Assembly: GCA_021648145.1 (NCBI GenBank)
Contig: JAKITI010000019.1
Location: 1-48,254 of the forward strand
Direction of reading: 5' to 3'
DNA from: Gammaproteobacteria bacterium
Lineage (GTDB): Bacteria > Pseudomonadota > Gammaproteobacteria > JAADGQ01
Length of the DNA stretch: 48,254 nt
Shown piece after piece: positions 1 to 10,008 of the stretch. Both the position numbers and the translations under genes were made by a program. Position 1 is the first letter of the stretch. Each line of letters opens with the position of its first letter. The notes below the pieces were generated by a model, which was not told the DNA's origin, searched no databases, and saw nothing but the letters and a program-made list of their open reading frames with translations.

Positions 1-1568
1 CACAGAGGGCCAAAGCAAAATGGACGCAGTTAGAGGCCTTAATTGGCAGTGAAAATCGCATTAAAAATATTGCTCAGGATATTGTCAGCCATTTTGAACA
101 ACGCCAAGAAGTGTTTGACGGCAAAGGCATGGTTGTCTCCATGAGCCGCCGCATTGCCGCTGATTTGTATGCCCAAATTATCAAGATAAAACCCGATTGG
201 CATTCGGATGATTTAGATAAAGGCGTGATTAAGGTGGTGATGACTTCCAGCTCAGCGGATGGTCCAGAAATAGCCAAACACCATACTACCAAGGCACAGA
301 GAAAAATGCTGGCAGACAGAATGAAACACCCTGATGATCCGCTTAAATTGGTGATTGTACGGGATATGTGGCTAACAGGCTTTGATGCCCCCAGTTTGCA
401 TACGTTGTATATTGATAAGCCAATGAAAGGGCATAATCTGATGCAGGCAATTGCACGGGTGAATCGGGTTTATAAAGACAAGCCTGGTGGGTTGATTGTC
501 GATTATTTGGGCATTGCTTCAGACCTTAAAAAAGCCTTGTCTTTTTATTCGGATGCGGGCGGAAAAGGCGACCCTACTATTTTACAAGAACAAGCGGTTG
601 AGTTAATGCTTGAAAAATTGGAAGTTGTTGCTCAGATGTTCTCTAATGATGGGGGTGGCTTTGCTTATGAAGATTATTTTGCTGCGGACACCGCCCAAAA
701 ACTGTCACTTATTCTGGCGGCGGAAGATCATGTTTTAGGGCTGGAAGAGGGTAAAAAACGTTTTATTAATGAGGTAACGGCACTTTCAAAAGCATTTGCC
801 ATTGCCATACCGCATGAACAGGCGATGGATGTTAAAGATGAAGTCGCCTTTTTTCAGGCGGTAAAAGCTCGATTGGTTAAGTTTGATGCGACAGGCTTGG
901 GGCAAACCGATGAAGAGATTGAAACCACCATAAGGCAAGTGATTGATCAAGCGTTGGTTTCTGAACAAGTGATTGATGTGTTTGATGCCGCAGGCATTAA
1001 GAAACCCGACATTTCCATTCTTTCTGAAGATTTTTTGCTGGAACTCAAAGGCATGGAGCATAAGAATGTTGCTTTGGAGGTGTTGAAAAAACTGCTTAAT
1101 GATGAGTTAACATCCCGTTCCAGAAAGAACTTGGTTAAAAGTAAATCACTGATGGAAATGTTGGGAAATTCGATTCAAAAATATCACAGCAAAGTATTAA
1201 CCGCCGCAGAGGTGATGGATGAATTGATTCAATTGAGTCAAGAGATTGTCAGCATGGACAATGAGGCAAGTGAGCTGGGGTTAACCGATTTTGAATACGC
1301 TTTTTATACCGCCGTTGCGGATAACAAAAGTGCAAAAGAACTGATGCAGCATGATAAATTGCGAGAACTGGCGGTTGTGCTTACAGAGCGTGTCAGACAA
1401 AACGCTTCTATAGACTGGACAATAAAAGAGAGTGTGCGAGCTAAACTTAAAGTGATCATTAAGCGTACACTCAGGCAATATGGCTACCCACCCGATATGC
1501 AAAAATTGGCTACAGAAACGGTGTTAAAACAAGCTGAACTGATTGCAAATGAACTCATAGTTGAGTGA
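1..1568 (+). CDS. hsdR: Type I restriction enzyme, endonuclease/translocase subunit HsdR (3' part)
   Basis: This is the C-terminal part of an HsdR subunit, the ATP-driven DNA translocase and nuclease of a type I restriction-modification complex. The frame is open to the left edge, so the gene starts outside the window; a GTG at 111 is only an internal codon. The visible part covers the second RecA-like helicase lobe, with the GFDAP segment and the QAIARVNR motif VI, followed by a long helical C-terminal region typical of HsdR. The nuclease and Walker A regions must lie upstream. The stop at 1566-1568 is directly followed by the M23 peptidase gene. hsdM and hsdS are not in the window. Family assignment is secure; whether the whole gene is intact cannot be seen. 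Confidence 0.9.
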   Translation, partial: QRAKAKWTQLEALIGSENRIKNIAQDIVSHFEQRQEVFDGKGMVVSMSRRIAADLYAQIIKIKPDWHSDDLDKGVIKVVMTSSSADGPEIAKHHTTKAQRKMLADRMKHPDDPLKLVIVRDMWLTGFDAPSLHTLYIDKPMKGHNLMQAIARVNRVYKDKPGGLIVDYLGIASDLKKALSFYSDAGGKGDPTILQEQAVELMLEKLEVVAQMFSNDGGGFAYEDYFAADTAQKLSLILAAEDHVLGLEEGKKRFINEVTALSKAFAIAIPHEQAMDVKDEVAFFQAVKARLVKFDATGLGQTDEEIETTIRQVIDQALVSEQVIDVFDAAGIKKPDISILSEDFLLELKGMEHKNVALEVLKKLLNDELTSRSRKNLVKSKSLMEMLGNSIQKYHSKVLTAAEVMDELIQLSQEIVSMDNEASELGLTDFEYAFYTAVADNKSAKELMQHDKLRELAVVLTERVRQNASIDWTIKESVRAKLKVIIKRTLRQYGYPPDMQKLATETVLKQAELIANELIVE

Positions 1569-1593
1569 TAAAAAAACTGACAAAGGTATAAAT

Positions 1594-2451
1594 ATGAAAA
1601 AAATAGCCACTATATTACTGGTTTGTATGGCGAGCTTTTTAGGGATGAGCTCATGGGTTTATGCGGTTCAAAACAACCCTGTGCCTGGTGGCATATCTGT
1701 TGTGCCACTTGATGTGACTTCAGAGCAGCCGCCTGTTGTGCATTATCGTGAACGAAGGGTATTGGTTTCGCGCGCTGATAATGGCTGGCAAGCCGTAGTC
1801 GGAATCCCTTTAAATGTGAAGCCAGGAACGCATCAACTCGCCGTGAAACCTGAAAACAGCAAAAAACAGATCATTCGCTTTAAAGTGAACCCTAAAGAGT
1901 ACGAAGCTCAATACATTACGATAAAAAACAAAAATAAAGTCAGCCCCAATAAAAAATCTCTGGAAAGAATCGGACGAGAAAAGAAGCGAATGGGTCAAGC
2001 ATATAGAGCATGGAGCGATGTTTCTGATATGAACTTGAATTTCGATTTGCCCGTGGCTGCCGTACGCAGCAGTCCGTTTGGTTTGAAGCGCTTTTTCAAT
2101 AATCAACCTCGCAGGCCGCACAGTGGAATTGATATTGCTGCCCCCGAAGGAACACCGATTCGTGCGCCCGCTGCTGGCAAAGTTATTCTAACAGGTGACT
2201 TCTTTTTTAATGGCAACTCTGTATTTATTGACCATGGCCAAGGGTTGATTACGATGTATTGCCACATGGCTCGTATTGATGTGCAGGAAAATCAAGTGAT
2301 TGAACGGGGCGCTGTGATGGGAACAATTGGCCAAACGGGACGTGCGACTGGGCCTCATCTTCATTGGAGTGTCAGCCTGAATAAAACACGGGTGAACCCC
2401 GAATATTTTTTATCTGAAGCATCACTTAAAGTGTTAAATAGTGAGCAGTAA
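1594..2451 (+). CDS. Secreted M23-family peptidoglycan metallopeptidase
   Basis: Predicted periplasmic LytM/M23 zinc endopeptidase of 285 residues. I place the start at ATG 1594 because it has an AAAGG ribosome site seven bases upstream and gives a clean signal peptide (MKKIATILL... ending near VYA). A longer TTG start at 1561 would spoil the signal peptide. The C-terminal domain has the family zinc motifs HSGID and HLHW and the GQTGRATGPH loop. The N-terminal half resembles the beta-rich domain of M23 proteins that trim cell-wall cross-links. Its 3' end overlaps mrcB by 11 bp, so hydrolase and synthase are probably co-translated. Which peptide bond it cuts cannot be told from sequence. Confidence 0.88.
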   Translation: MKKIATILLVCMASFLGMSSWVYAVQNNPVPGGISVVPLDVTSEQPPVVHYRERRVLVSRADNGWQAVVGIPLNVKPGTHQLAVKPENSKKQIIRFKVNPKEYEAQYITIKNKNKVSPNKKSLERIGREKKRMGQAYRAWSDVSDMNLNFDLPVAAVRSSPFGLKRFFNNQPRRPHSGIDIAAPEGTPIRAPAAGKVILTGDFFFNGNSVFIDHGQGLITMYCHMARIDVQENQVIERGAVMGTIGQTGRATGPHLHWSVSLNKTRVNPEYFLSEASLKVLNSEQ

Positions 2452-4750
2452 ATCACCCCAAAAGGCATCCAAAAAATCGCCACGTCGTTTATGGTTATCA
2501 CTTCTGCTGGTTCTTATTCTACCTTCAATGGTTGCCTTGACAGGCTATGTGCTTTATCTCGATCATGTGGTACAACAAAAGTTTGAAGGCAAACGTTGGG
2601 CAGTTCCATCCAGAGTGTATGCCCGAGCACTAGAGCTTTACCCCAGTCAATTTATTAATGCAGATGATCTGTATTCCGAATTGAAATTAATGGGTTATCG
2701 AGCTTCTCAGGATGGATTGACAGCAGGCAGCTATTTGCGCCGTGGTCATCAGTTTGTGATCTCAGTTCGAGCCTTTCAATATTGGGATGGACGAGAGCCT
2801 GCTCGTTCAATTAAGGTCGAAATCAATTCGGGTCGTTTGGATGTGTTAAAGGATGCCGTCACAGGCGATTCATTGAATCTGATCCGTTTGGAACCGATGC
2901 AGATTGGTACCATCTACCCACTACACAAAGAAGATCGAATTCTGGTTCAAATTGAAGAGCTTCCTGCTTTGCTATTGGCGGCTTTGCTCGCTATTGAAGA
3001 TAGAAAGTTCTCCACTCATCATGGCATTGACTGGCGTGGTATTTTTCGTGCTGCTTGGGTTAATTTACGTGCAGGGCGCGTGGTACAAGGCGGCAGTACA
3101 CTGACTCAACAGTTGGTGAAAAACTTCTATCTCAATAATGAACGCACACTGGTACGTAAATTTAATGAAGCGATCATGTCGTCTCTATTGGAATTACGCT
3201 ATGAAAAAAAAGAAATTCTGGAGGCGTATGTTAACGAGGTTTATTTAGGACAGGATGGTGTTCGGGCGATTCACGGCTTTGGCCTTGCCAGTGAATTTTA
3301 CTTTAATAAGCCTGTACGTGAGTTGACTCCCCCTGAAGTTGCTCTGTTAGTGGCCGTATTACGTGGCCCATCCTATTATGACCCCAGACGGTATGAAGAT
3401 CGGGCATTAGAGCGGCGCAACCAGATTCTTGAGAAGCTCTATCAAGATGACCTTATTGATCAAAAGCAAGTTCTAAAAGCCAAGCAATCTCCATTGAATG
3501 TTGCACCCAAACCTAATAGAGGGCATGGCCTTTACCCTGCATTCATTGAATTGGTGAAACGTGATCTGAAAAAAGATTACCGGGAAGAGGATTTGATGAG
3601 CGAAGGTTTGCGTATATTTACAACGCTTGACCCGATTGTTCAAAAAGTCTCTGAAAAAGAGACGGTGCAGTGGATTCAGCGTCTGGAAAAAGAGCGTGAT
3701 ATTGCGCCAGACACTTTGCAGGGGGGGGTTGTTGTTACTCGTGTGGGCAGTGCTGAAATTGTGGCCGTAGTGGGAGGGCGTAATGTTCGCTTTGAGGGGT
3801 TTAATCGTGCGCTGGATATTCAGCGTCCTGTTGGCTCTTTACTCAAGCCTGCACTCTATTTATCTGCATTAGAAAAAAACTATACATTGGCTTCATTGAT
3901 TGATGACGAAGCCATTCAGGTAACGATGAGAGATGGGCAGGTCTGGATGCCTAAAAACTATGATCAGACCACACATGGTTCAGTATTATTGGTAGATGCA
4001 CTTTCACACTCATATAATCTGGCGGCTGTGAATCTAGGTATGGAATTAGGAATCAATGAATTTGTGAAAACATTGCATGGTTTGGGTATTGAACGGAAAT
4101 TACCACACTACCCATCGCTATTGTTAGGTGCGATTGAAATGGCTCCTATTGAAATGGCGCAAATGTATCAAACATTAGCTGATGGTGGGTTTTACACACC
4201 ACTGCGCTCGGTGCGGGAAGTGTTGACTCAAAAAGGTACGCCTTTGCAGCGTTACGCGCTGGATACTGAACAACGTTTTGATGTCGATGCGGTCTCTCTT
4301 GTAAATTATGGATTGCGGCAAGCGTTTCGTCACGGTACAGGCCGACATGTTGCTGCGCGAGTATCTGAAGATGTGGTGTTAGCAGGGAAAACGGGGACAA
4401 CCGATGATTTGCGTGATAGTTGGTTCGCTGGATTTGGTCAGGATTTTTCAGGGGTTGTGTGGCTTGGTGGAGATAATAATCAAAAGATGGGTTTGACTGG
4501 TTCCAGTGGGGCGCTGCAAATTTGGACGGATATTATGGTTAAAATTTCCCGAGCTGAGAATAACGAATCTCTGCCTCCCAATATTGAAAATATTTTGATT
4601 GATCGGCAAACAGGGTTGCGTGCGGATCAGGGTTGCGTTGATACTGAGTGGCTTCCCTTTATTATTGGCACCGCTCCCAATGGAAATGCGCCGTGTGCGA
4701 AAAAAGGGATGAAAAAAACTTGGGATAAATTTAAAGGGTTGTTTCAGTGA
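2441..4750 (+). CDS. mrcB: Penicillin-binding protein 1B (bifunctional glycosyltransferase/transpeptidase)
   Basis: Class A PBP of 769 residues that polymerises lipid II and cross-links peptidoglycan. It has an N-terminal cytoplasmic tail and membrane helix (about residues 17-41), a UB2H-like region, then the GT51 domain with catalytic Glu near residue 186 (AIEDRKF) and the GGSTLTQQLVKN motif. The transpeptidase domain shows S466-x-x-K (SLLK), S524-Y-N and K650-T-G. Length fits PBP1b rather than the longer PBP1a, which also has an ODA domain. The GTG start at 2441 lies inside the M23 gene. A TPR lipoprotein follows by GTGA overlap. No key residue is missing. Confidence 0.95.
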   Translation: MSSKSPQKASKKSPRRLWLSLLLVLILPSMVALTGYVLYLDHVVQQKFEGKRWAVPSRVYARALELYPSQFINADDLYSELKLMGYRASQDGLTAGSYLRRGHQFVISVRAFQYWDGREPARSIKVEINSGRLDVLKDAVTGDSLNLIRLEPMQIGTIYPLHKEDRILVQIEELPALLLAALLAIEDRKFSTHHGIDWRGIFRAAWVNLRAGRVVQGGSTLTQQLVKNFYLNNERTLVRKFNEAIMSSLLELRYEKKEILEAYVNEVYLGQDGVRAIHGFGLASEFYFNKPVRELTPPEVALLVAVLRGPSYYDPRRYEDRALERRNQILEKLYQDDLIDQKQVLKAKQSPLNVAPKPNRGHGLYPAFIELVKRDLKKDYREEDLMSEGLRIFTTLDPIVQKVSEKETVQWIQRLEKERDIAPDTLQGGVVVTRVGSAEIVAVVGGRNVRFEGFNRALDIQRPVGSLLKPALYLSALEKNYTLASLIDDEAIQVTMRDGQVWMPKNYDQTTHGSVLLVDALSHSYNLAAVNLGMELGINEFVKTLHGLGIERKLPHYPSLLLGAIEMAPIEMAQMYQTLADGGFYTPLRSVREVLTQKGTPLQRYALDTEQRFDVDAVSLVNYGLRQAFRHGTGRHVAARVSEDVVLAGKTGTTDDLRDSWFAGFGQDFSGVVWLGGDNNQKMGLTGSSGALQIWTDIMVKISRAENNESLPPNIENILIDRQTGLRADQGCVDTEWLPFIIGTAPNGNAPCAKKGMKKTWDKFKGLFQ

Positions 4751-5124
4751 ACAAATATTACTTGATTATTGCGTTAATTCTCACGCTGGGCGGTTGTTCG
4801 GTGACAGGGCCGATGCAGCAGCCCGCTGATATCGAGATCAAAAACAGCGGCCCCACTCAGGTTTTACTTGCACAGGCGGTCGGTAAAGAGAAACAGGGCA
4901 ATATATCTGAAGCGATTGCACTCACCGAGCGTGCGGTGCGTATAGAGCCGCGCAACGCCTTTGCTTGGCATCGTCTTGCAAGGCTCTATTTTTCAAGCGG
5001 AAACTTAAAAAAAGCGGAACAATTTACGCGTCGCTCCAACCAACTTGCTCGTGGTCACCAGAAGCTCATGCAGGATAATCAACAGTTGCTTGAGGAGATT
5101 CATATTTCCAGACAGGGTTTTTAA
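4747..5124 (+). CDS. TPR-containing outer-membrane-type lipoprotein
   Basis: Small lipoprotein of 125 residues. It starts with a GTG that overlaps the mrcB stop (GTGA), a sign of translational coupling. The lipobox LGGC puts the acylated cysteine at residue 17. Residues about 40-105 form roughly two tetratricopeptide-type helical repeats (EAIALTERAVRIEPRNAFAWHRLA). The tight linkage to mrcB suggests a partner or regulator of PBP1b, by analogy with the lipoprotein activators of class A PBPs. It does not look like LpoB itself, so that role is inference. It ends four bases into the convergent hslO gene. Confidence 0.8.
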   Translation: MNKYYLIIALILTLGGCSVTGPMQQPADIEIKNSGPTQVLLAQAVGKEKQGNISEAIALTERAVRIEPRNAFAWHRLARLYFSSGNLKKAEQFTRRSNQLARGHQKLMQDNQQLLEEIHISRQGF

Positions 5125-6029
5125 TGCCTCAGCTTTGATGGGTTGATATTGCTTTCATCACTGAAAATCTGCTGTGCATCAATTGAATCAAATTTATAGT
5201 GTTGGCCGCAATACTCACAATCAATATCGATGAAACTCTCTTCTTTAATAATCTTTTGAATTTCATCTTGACCCAAATTTTTCAATACGGCTGAGACTTT
5301 TTCACGAGAGCAGCGGCAGAAAAACTTCATCGGCTCGGCTTCAAAAACCCGCAGCTCTTCTTCGTGGAAAAGGCGATGGAGAATCTCGTCTGCTGGAAGT
5401 TCAAGCAGTTCACTTTGTTTGATGGTTCTGGCTAGCATGACAGCGCGATCCCAGGTCTCCATCGCTTCGTCTTGTATCTCTATGGGCATTTTTTGTAATA
5501 GCATGCCGCCACATTGTTTTTCGTCTGCGGCCAGCCAAAGGCGAGTCTCCAGTTGCTGTGAAGTGGCCAGATAGTGTTCCAGGCATTCGGCTAAAGAGTC
5601 ACCCGTGATTTCAACAATGCCCTGGTATCGTTTGTCACCTTGGCCGGGGTCGATTGTGATGACCAGCAGCCCATCGCCAATAATCTCTTTGAGTTTGTAG
5701 TCAGAATCATCATTTGAAATTTTTGAGGCATTATCTTCAGAAATTTGTGCGAAACCGCGTAAGGTTTTCTCAAAAGTGGCTTCCATCAGCATCAAGCTGA
5801 CAGGGCCATCTCCCTGAATTTGCAGTGTCAAGCTACCTTTGAATTTCAGTGTAGAGGCCAGCAGTGCACTGGCGGCCATCATTTCACCCAATAATTTTTG
5901 TATGGGTTTGGGGTAGTTTCGTTCACTAATCGCATTTTGCCAGCACCGATCAAGATGTACGACTTCACCACGCAGTGGGGTGTGTTCAAATAAAAAACGT
6001 ACTAATGAATCTTGTTGATTAGGTTTCAT
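5121..6029 (-). CDS. hslO: Redox-regulated chaperone Hsp33
   Basis: Hsp33 holdase of 302 residues, activated by oxidative unfolding in the cytoplasm. The redox switch is intact: C238-x-C240 and C271-x-x-C274 form the tetra-cysteine zinc site in the C-terminal region. The N-terminal core has family segments such as GEMMAASALLASTLKFKG and LQIQGDGP. It is the last gene of a minus-strand cluster: the stop of the upstream glycosyltransferase is 15 bp before this start. Its 3' end overlaps the TPR lipoprotein gene by 4 bp, tail to tail. Confidence 0.95.
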   Translation of the reverse strand: MKPNQQDSLVRFLFEHTPLRGEVVHLDRCWQNAISERNYPKPIQKLLGEMMAASALLASTLKFKGSLTLQIQGDGPVSLMLMEATFEKTLRGFAQISEDNASKISNDDSDYKLKEIIGDGLLVITIDPGQGDKRYQGIVEITGDSLAECLEHYLATSQQLETRLWLAADEKQCGGMLLQKMPIEIQDEAMETWDRAVMLARTIKQSELLELPADEILHRLFHEEELRVFEAEPMKFFCRCSREKVSAVLKNLGQDEIQKIIKEESFIDIDCEYCGQHYKFDSIDAQQIFSDESNINPSKLRH

Positions 6030-6044
6030 AGGGTATTTTTTATA

Positions 6045-7007
6045 TTATTTGGTGGCGAGTGTATCGGCTTTTTTGAACAACAGGCGTTTTAATTTTCGCA
6101 AAGCAGGCTTTATATCCTTCTTTAAAGCAAACTGAAAAGGCGAATAGGCAAAGTCAAAGTGCTTTGCAACTCTGTAGTAGGCGTAGAAGCGTCTAAAGGG
6201 GGATGTAAGCCGAGCCGCTTCGGTGTAATTCATTTTGCAGAAAAAAATCATTCCAGCACTTTTTATTGCTGATTGATCCTGTTCCGAGCTGTCACACATG
6301 CTTTTTAATAAGTCTAGACTATCTTCACACCAGGCATCGGATTCAGCGATGACTCCCATGTTTTTATCATGCTGGCGAAACCCGGCTTTAACTTCTTTGA
6401 CATTGGCATGGTTATATTTTGCAATGAGCTTTGATATGACAAGGCCGTCTTGAAATAAGTTATGCCTTGAATTAAACCCTCCCATTTCACGTAATTTTTC
6501 TGTATGAAAAAGTGTACTGCATACATATAAGGCAATTTTATTGTTGAACCATGCAAGAAAAAACTCGGTAGGAGACATGCCCGATGCAGGGTTTTCTCTT
6601 TGCATTAATATGTTTCCTTCCATATCAATAATACGCGTTCCTGTTCTAACCAAACCCACATTATCCAAGGGTTCAGCAGCATTCATGCATGCTTCGATAA
6701 AGTCGGGGTCAATCATGTCATCATCAAGAAGGAGTAACACAAACTCCCCACGAGCCTCAGAGAAACAGAAGTTGAAATTATTGTTGGCACCAATATTTTT
6801 TGGTTGCTTGATATATTTAATTCTTTGATCTTGATAGCGGGCAACGGTGCTTTCAGTGTGGTCGGTCGAGTGATTATCAGAAATAAGAATTTCCAGATTT
6901 GGGTAAGTTTGATTAAGAGCACACTCAATGGCTTGAGGTAAAAAGCCATCGGCTCTGTTGTAGGTCGGTATGGCGATTGTCACCAGAGGTTTGTTGTTAA
7001 TGCTCAT
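6045..7007 (-). CDS. Family 2 glycosyltransferase
   Basis: GT-A fold glycosyltransferase of 320 residues. The N-terminus (TIAIPTYNRA) and the acidic metal/nucleotide-sugar motif DDD at residues 95-97 (LLLLDDDMID) mark family GT2. No transmembrane segment is evident, so it is probably a cytoplasmic, membrane-associated enzyme for surface polysaccharide or lipopolysaccharide. It lies 3 bp after another GT2 gene and 15 bp before hslO, so the three genes are likely one transcript. Sugar donor and acceptor cannot be deduced. Confidence 0.85.
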   Translation of the reverse strand: MSINNKPLVTIAIPTYNRADGFLPQAIECALNQTYPNLEILISDNHSTDHTESTVARYQDQRIKYIKQPKNIGANNNFNFCFSEARGEFVLLLLDDDMIDPDFIEACMNAAEPLDNVGLVRTGTRIIDMEGNILMQRENPASGMSPTEFFLAWFNNKIALYVCSTLFHTEKLREMGGFNSRHNLFQDGLVISKLIAKYNHANVKEVKAGFRQHDKNMGVIAESDAWCEDSLDLLKSMCDSSEQDQSAIKSAGMIFFCKMNYTEAARLTSPFRRFYAYYRVAKHFDFAYSPFQFALKKDIKPALRKLKRLLFKKADTLATK

Positions 7008-7010
7008 AGG

Positions 7011-7955
7011 TTATTTCCGTGATGTGATTGCTTTTATTGGGCGCTTAATCCATGCCGCCCAGAAATATTTTAGTTTGTCACTCAAACTCAGTAATGCCAA
7101 AGCCCGTTTCAGGTCATCATTCAGTTTATTGTTGGGCTGGAATGAGCCCATATTTTTATTACTTAATATTTTTATCAAAGTTTGCAATATTCGTTGTTGC
7201 AAGCGCTGGCGAAATTTTTTTCGTTCGGGGCTGATTTTATGCAGGTGGCTTTCAAATAACAGTAACTGACTATAAAGGGTACGCAAGTTATTGTTATTAG
7301 TGAGTGATGAGTGGCCACAGCGATAATAGGAGACAATTTCAGGAACATAAGCGATAGAACCTAAGCGCCCAAGGCGGGCAAAAAAATCTTTGTCTTCAGA
7401 GGCAAAGCGGTATTGCAGGTCAAACCAGCCAATTTTTTCACCATCGGCTTTACGAAAAAGAGTGGTGTGTGGCGTTGCTGGAACGTGAGGCCATAGTACA
7501 GCTTCATCACCATGCTCAAAAAGAGTGTTTTTTTGCGTGCCAAGGTGATTTTCTGGCAGCCAGCGTTTTCCGGTTAATTGGCTTTCATCATCAATAATTG
7601 CGAGATCTCCAACCGCAAAAATAGCTTGTGGGAACTCTTTTAAAGCAGCCATTAATAGATTGATTCGCTCAGTTGGAATCAGATCATCATCATCCAGAAA
7701 AGCAATATATTCGCCTTTTGCCAAACGACAGGCATTGCTGCGTGCGGCGGCGATCCCTTGGTTTTCCTGGCGATAATATTGGATTCTATCACTGTAAGTT
7801 GACATGAGTTGTTCGGTGTTATCTTCCGAGCCGTCATCAAATACAATAATTTCAATCGGCTGGTAACTCTGTGCAAATGCAGATTCAAGCGTCTTTGGAA
7901 GAAGGTACGCTCGATTGTAGCAACAGATAATGAGTGAAACGAGGGGAGCAGTCAC
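7011..7955 (-). CDS. Family 2 glycosyltransferase
   Basis: Second GT2 glycosyltransferase (314 residues), first gene of the minus-strand operon with the next GT2 gene and hslO. The nucleotide-binding start VSLIICCYNRA, the FDDGSEDNT segment (residues 39-47) and the DDDD motif at residues 88-91 (AFLDDDDLIP) are clear. It differs enough from its neighbour to be a paralogue with another specificity. It is transcribed divergently from typA; the 173-bp gap between them should hold both promoters. Substrate unknown. Confidence 0.85.
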   Translation of the reverse strand: MTAPLVSLIICCYNRAYLLPKTLESAFAQSYQPIEIIVFDDGSEDNTEQLMSTYSDRIQYYRQENQGIAAARSNACRLAKGEYIAFLDDDDLIPTERINLLMAALKEFPQAIFAVGDLAIIDDESQLTGKRWLPENHLGTQKNTLFEHGDEAVLWPHVPATPHTTLFRKADGEKIGWFDLQYRFASEDKDFFARLGRLGSIAYVPEIVSYYRCGHSSLTNNNNLRTLYSQLLLFESHLHKISPERKKFRQRLQQRILQTLIKILSNKNMGSFQPNNKLNDDLKRALALLSLSDKLKYFWAAWIKRPIKAITSRK

Positions 7956-8055
7956 ATTGGTTATTCTTGAATTTGAGTTATTAAAATGAAGGAGGGATCG
8001 TCACCTTGCCAAAAAAAAATAGCAAATTCAACCCTGCGTTCATATTTATTAAGTG

Positions 8056-8061
8056 TATAAT
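8056..8061 (+). promoter_or_regulatory. Probable -10 element for typA
   Basis: A perfect TATAAT lies 67 bp before the typA start, in the gap between the divergent glycosyltransferase operon and typA. About 16 bp upstream is only a weak -35-like CTGCGT (8034-8039). I predict initiation near 8068, giving a leader of about 60 nt. This is a sequence match only. Confidence 0.5.
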
Positions 8062-8128
8062 GTCGCGACTTTATTAGGCGGGCTTTAAAAAGCTCCGTTA
8101 CATTGACGACTTTACAGATATTAATTTC

Positions 8129-9952
8129 ATGAAACCTATTGATAAAATTCGAAATATTGCAATCATTGCTCACGTTGACCATGGCAAAACGACGCTTGTG
8201 GATCAGTTATTACAACAGTCAGATACTTTAGGTGACCGTGAAAAGTTACCCGAGCGGGCGATGGATTCCAACGATCTTGAGAAAGAGCGTGGTATTACGA
8301 TCCTTTCCAAAAATACAGCAATTCACTGGAATGATTATCATATTAATATTGTAGACACTCCGGGTCATGCAGATTTTGGTGGTGAAGTTGAACGTGTTTT
8401 ATCAATGGTTGATTCAGTGCTTTTACTGGTCGATGCTGTGGATGGTCCGATGCCACAAACTCGGTTTGTGACTCAAAAAGCATTTGCCTTGGGTCTGAAT
8501 CCGATTGTTGTCATCAATAAAATTGACCGCCATGGCGCTCGCCCTGACTGGGTGATGGATCAAGTTTTTGAATTATTTGATCAATTGGGCGCGACGGATG
8601 AGCAACTGGATTTTCCTGTTGTTTTTGCTTCGGCACTGAATGGCTATGCTGGGCTGGAAAATGATATCCGTGATGGTGATATGACTCCATTGTTTGAAAC
8701 CATTGTTGAAAAGGTCTCCAAACCTGATGTGGATGCCGATGGCCCTTTTCAAATGCAGGTGATTTCATTGGCATACTCCAGTTATGTGGGGGTTATTGGT
8801 ACGGGTCGTATTAAGCGAGGTACCATTAAGAAAAACAGTCAGGTCGTTGTTGTTAATAGCAAGGGCGAGAAGAGAAATGCGCGCGTACTCCAGCTTTTTG
8901 GGTTCCTCGGGCTTGAACGTGTTGAAGCGGATGAGGTTCAGGCGGGTGATATTATCGCTTTTACCGGAATCGATAATCTAAATATATCAGATACACTGTG
9001 TCACCCCGATTTAGTTGAAGCACTGCCTGCGCTCTCTGTTGATGAGCCTACGGTGACCATGACTTTTCAGGTCAATAACTCTCCATTCGCAGGTAAAGAA
9101 GGCAAGTTTCTGACCAGTCGTCAAATTCGTGAGCGCTTGGATCGTGAGTTAATTCACAATGTGGCGCTTCGCGTTGAGGAAACGGAGAGTGCAGATCGCT
9201 TTCGTGTTTCGGGTCGTGGTGAATTGCATCTCTCTATTTTGCTGGAAACCATGCGTCGTGAAGGTTATGAGTTAGCCGTTTCTCAGCCTGAAGTTATCAT
9301 CAGGGAGATTGACGGTGAAAAGCATGAGCCTTATGAAATGCTCACGATTGATATCGAAGAGGCGCATCAAGGGGCTGTAATGGAAGCTTTGGGTGAGCGT
9401 AAAGGTGAACTGAAAGATATGATGCCCGATGGCAATGGTCGTGTTCGTATTGATTACGTGATTCCTGCGCGAGGTCTGATTGGTTTTCAAACTGAATTCT
9501 TGACACTGACTTCAGGGACAGGTTTGAAACATCATGTATTTGATCACTATGGCCCCATGAAACCTGGCAATATCAGTGGCCGTGCGAATGGTGTCTTGAT
9601 CTCAAATGGTATGGGTAAAGCACTGTCATTTTCTATCTATAACTTACAGAGCCGAGGCCGTATGTTTATCGGACATGGTGTGGAAGTTTACGAAGGCATG
9701 GTGATTGGTATCCATTCACGGGATAATGATCTGGTTGTAAACCCACTTAAAGGTAAGCAGCTCACTAATATGCGTGCATCGGGAACTGATGAAAATATTC
9801 AGTTAACACCGCCGATCATCATGACTCTGGAGCAGGCATTGGAATTTATCAATGATGATGAATTGGTTGAATTGACACCGAAAAGTATTCGTATACGTAA
9901 AAGATTCTTACTTGAGCATGAACGTAAACGTGCAGGGCGTTCACCAAAGTAA
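8129..9952 (+). CDS. typA: Translational GTPase BipA/TypA
   Basis: Ribosome-associated GTPase of 607 residues in the elongation-factor family, involved in ribosome assembly and in growth under cold or stress. The G domain has AHVDHGKT at residues 14-21, the [12 protein letters not shown]3 motif and NKIDR for guanine recognition. The EF-G-like domains and the TypA-specific C-terminal domain follow, ending in a basic tail. Length matches E. coli BipA. No strong Shine-Dalgarno is seen before ATG 8129, although the encoded start ([19 protein letters not shown]) aligns with the family. Confidence 0.97.
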   Translation: MKPIDKIRNIAIIAHVDHGKTTLVDQLLQQSDTLGDREKLPERAMDSNDLEKERGITILSKNTAIHWNDYHINIVDTPGHADFGGEVERVLSMVDSVLLLVDAVDGPMPQTRFVTQKAFALGLNPIVVINKIDRHGARPDWVMDQVFELFDQLGATDEQLDFPVVFASALNGYAGLENDIRDGDMTPLFETIVEKVSKPDVDADGPFQMQVISLAYSSYVGVIGTGRIKRGTIKKNSQVVVVNSKGEKRNARVLQLFGFLGLERVEADEVQAGDIIAFTGIDNLNISDTLCHPDLVEALPALSVDEPTVTMTFQVNNSPFAGKEGKFLTSRQIRERLDRELIHNVALRVEETESADRFRVSGRGELHLSILLETMRREGYELAVSQPEVIIREIDGEKHEPYEMLTIDIEEAHQGAVMEALGERKGELKDMMPDGNGRVRIDYVIPARGLIGFQTEFLTLTSGTGLKHHVFDHYGPMKPGNISGRANGVLISNGMGKALSFSIYNLQSRGRMFIGHGVEVYEGMVIGIHSRDNDLVVNPLKGKQLTNMRASGTDENIQLTPPIIMTLEQALEFINDDELVELTPKSIRIRKRFLLEHERKRAGRSPK

Positions 9953-10008
9953 ATTTTTTTAATGGTTTATAGTATCGTTTTTCACAATATCTGTAAGGAG
10001 ATAAAATA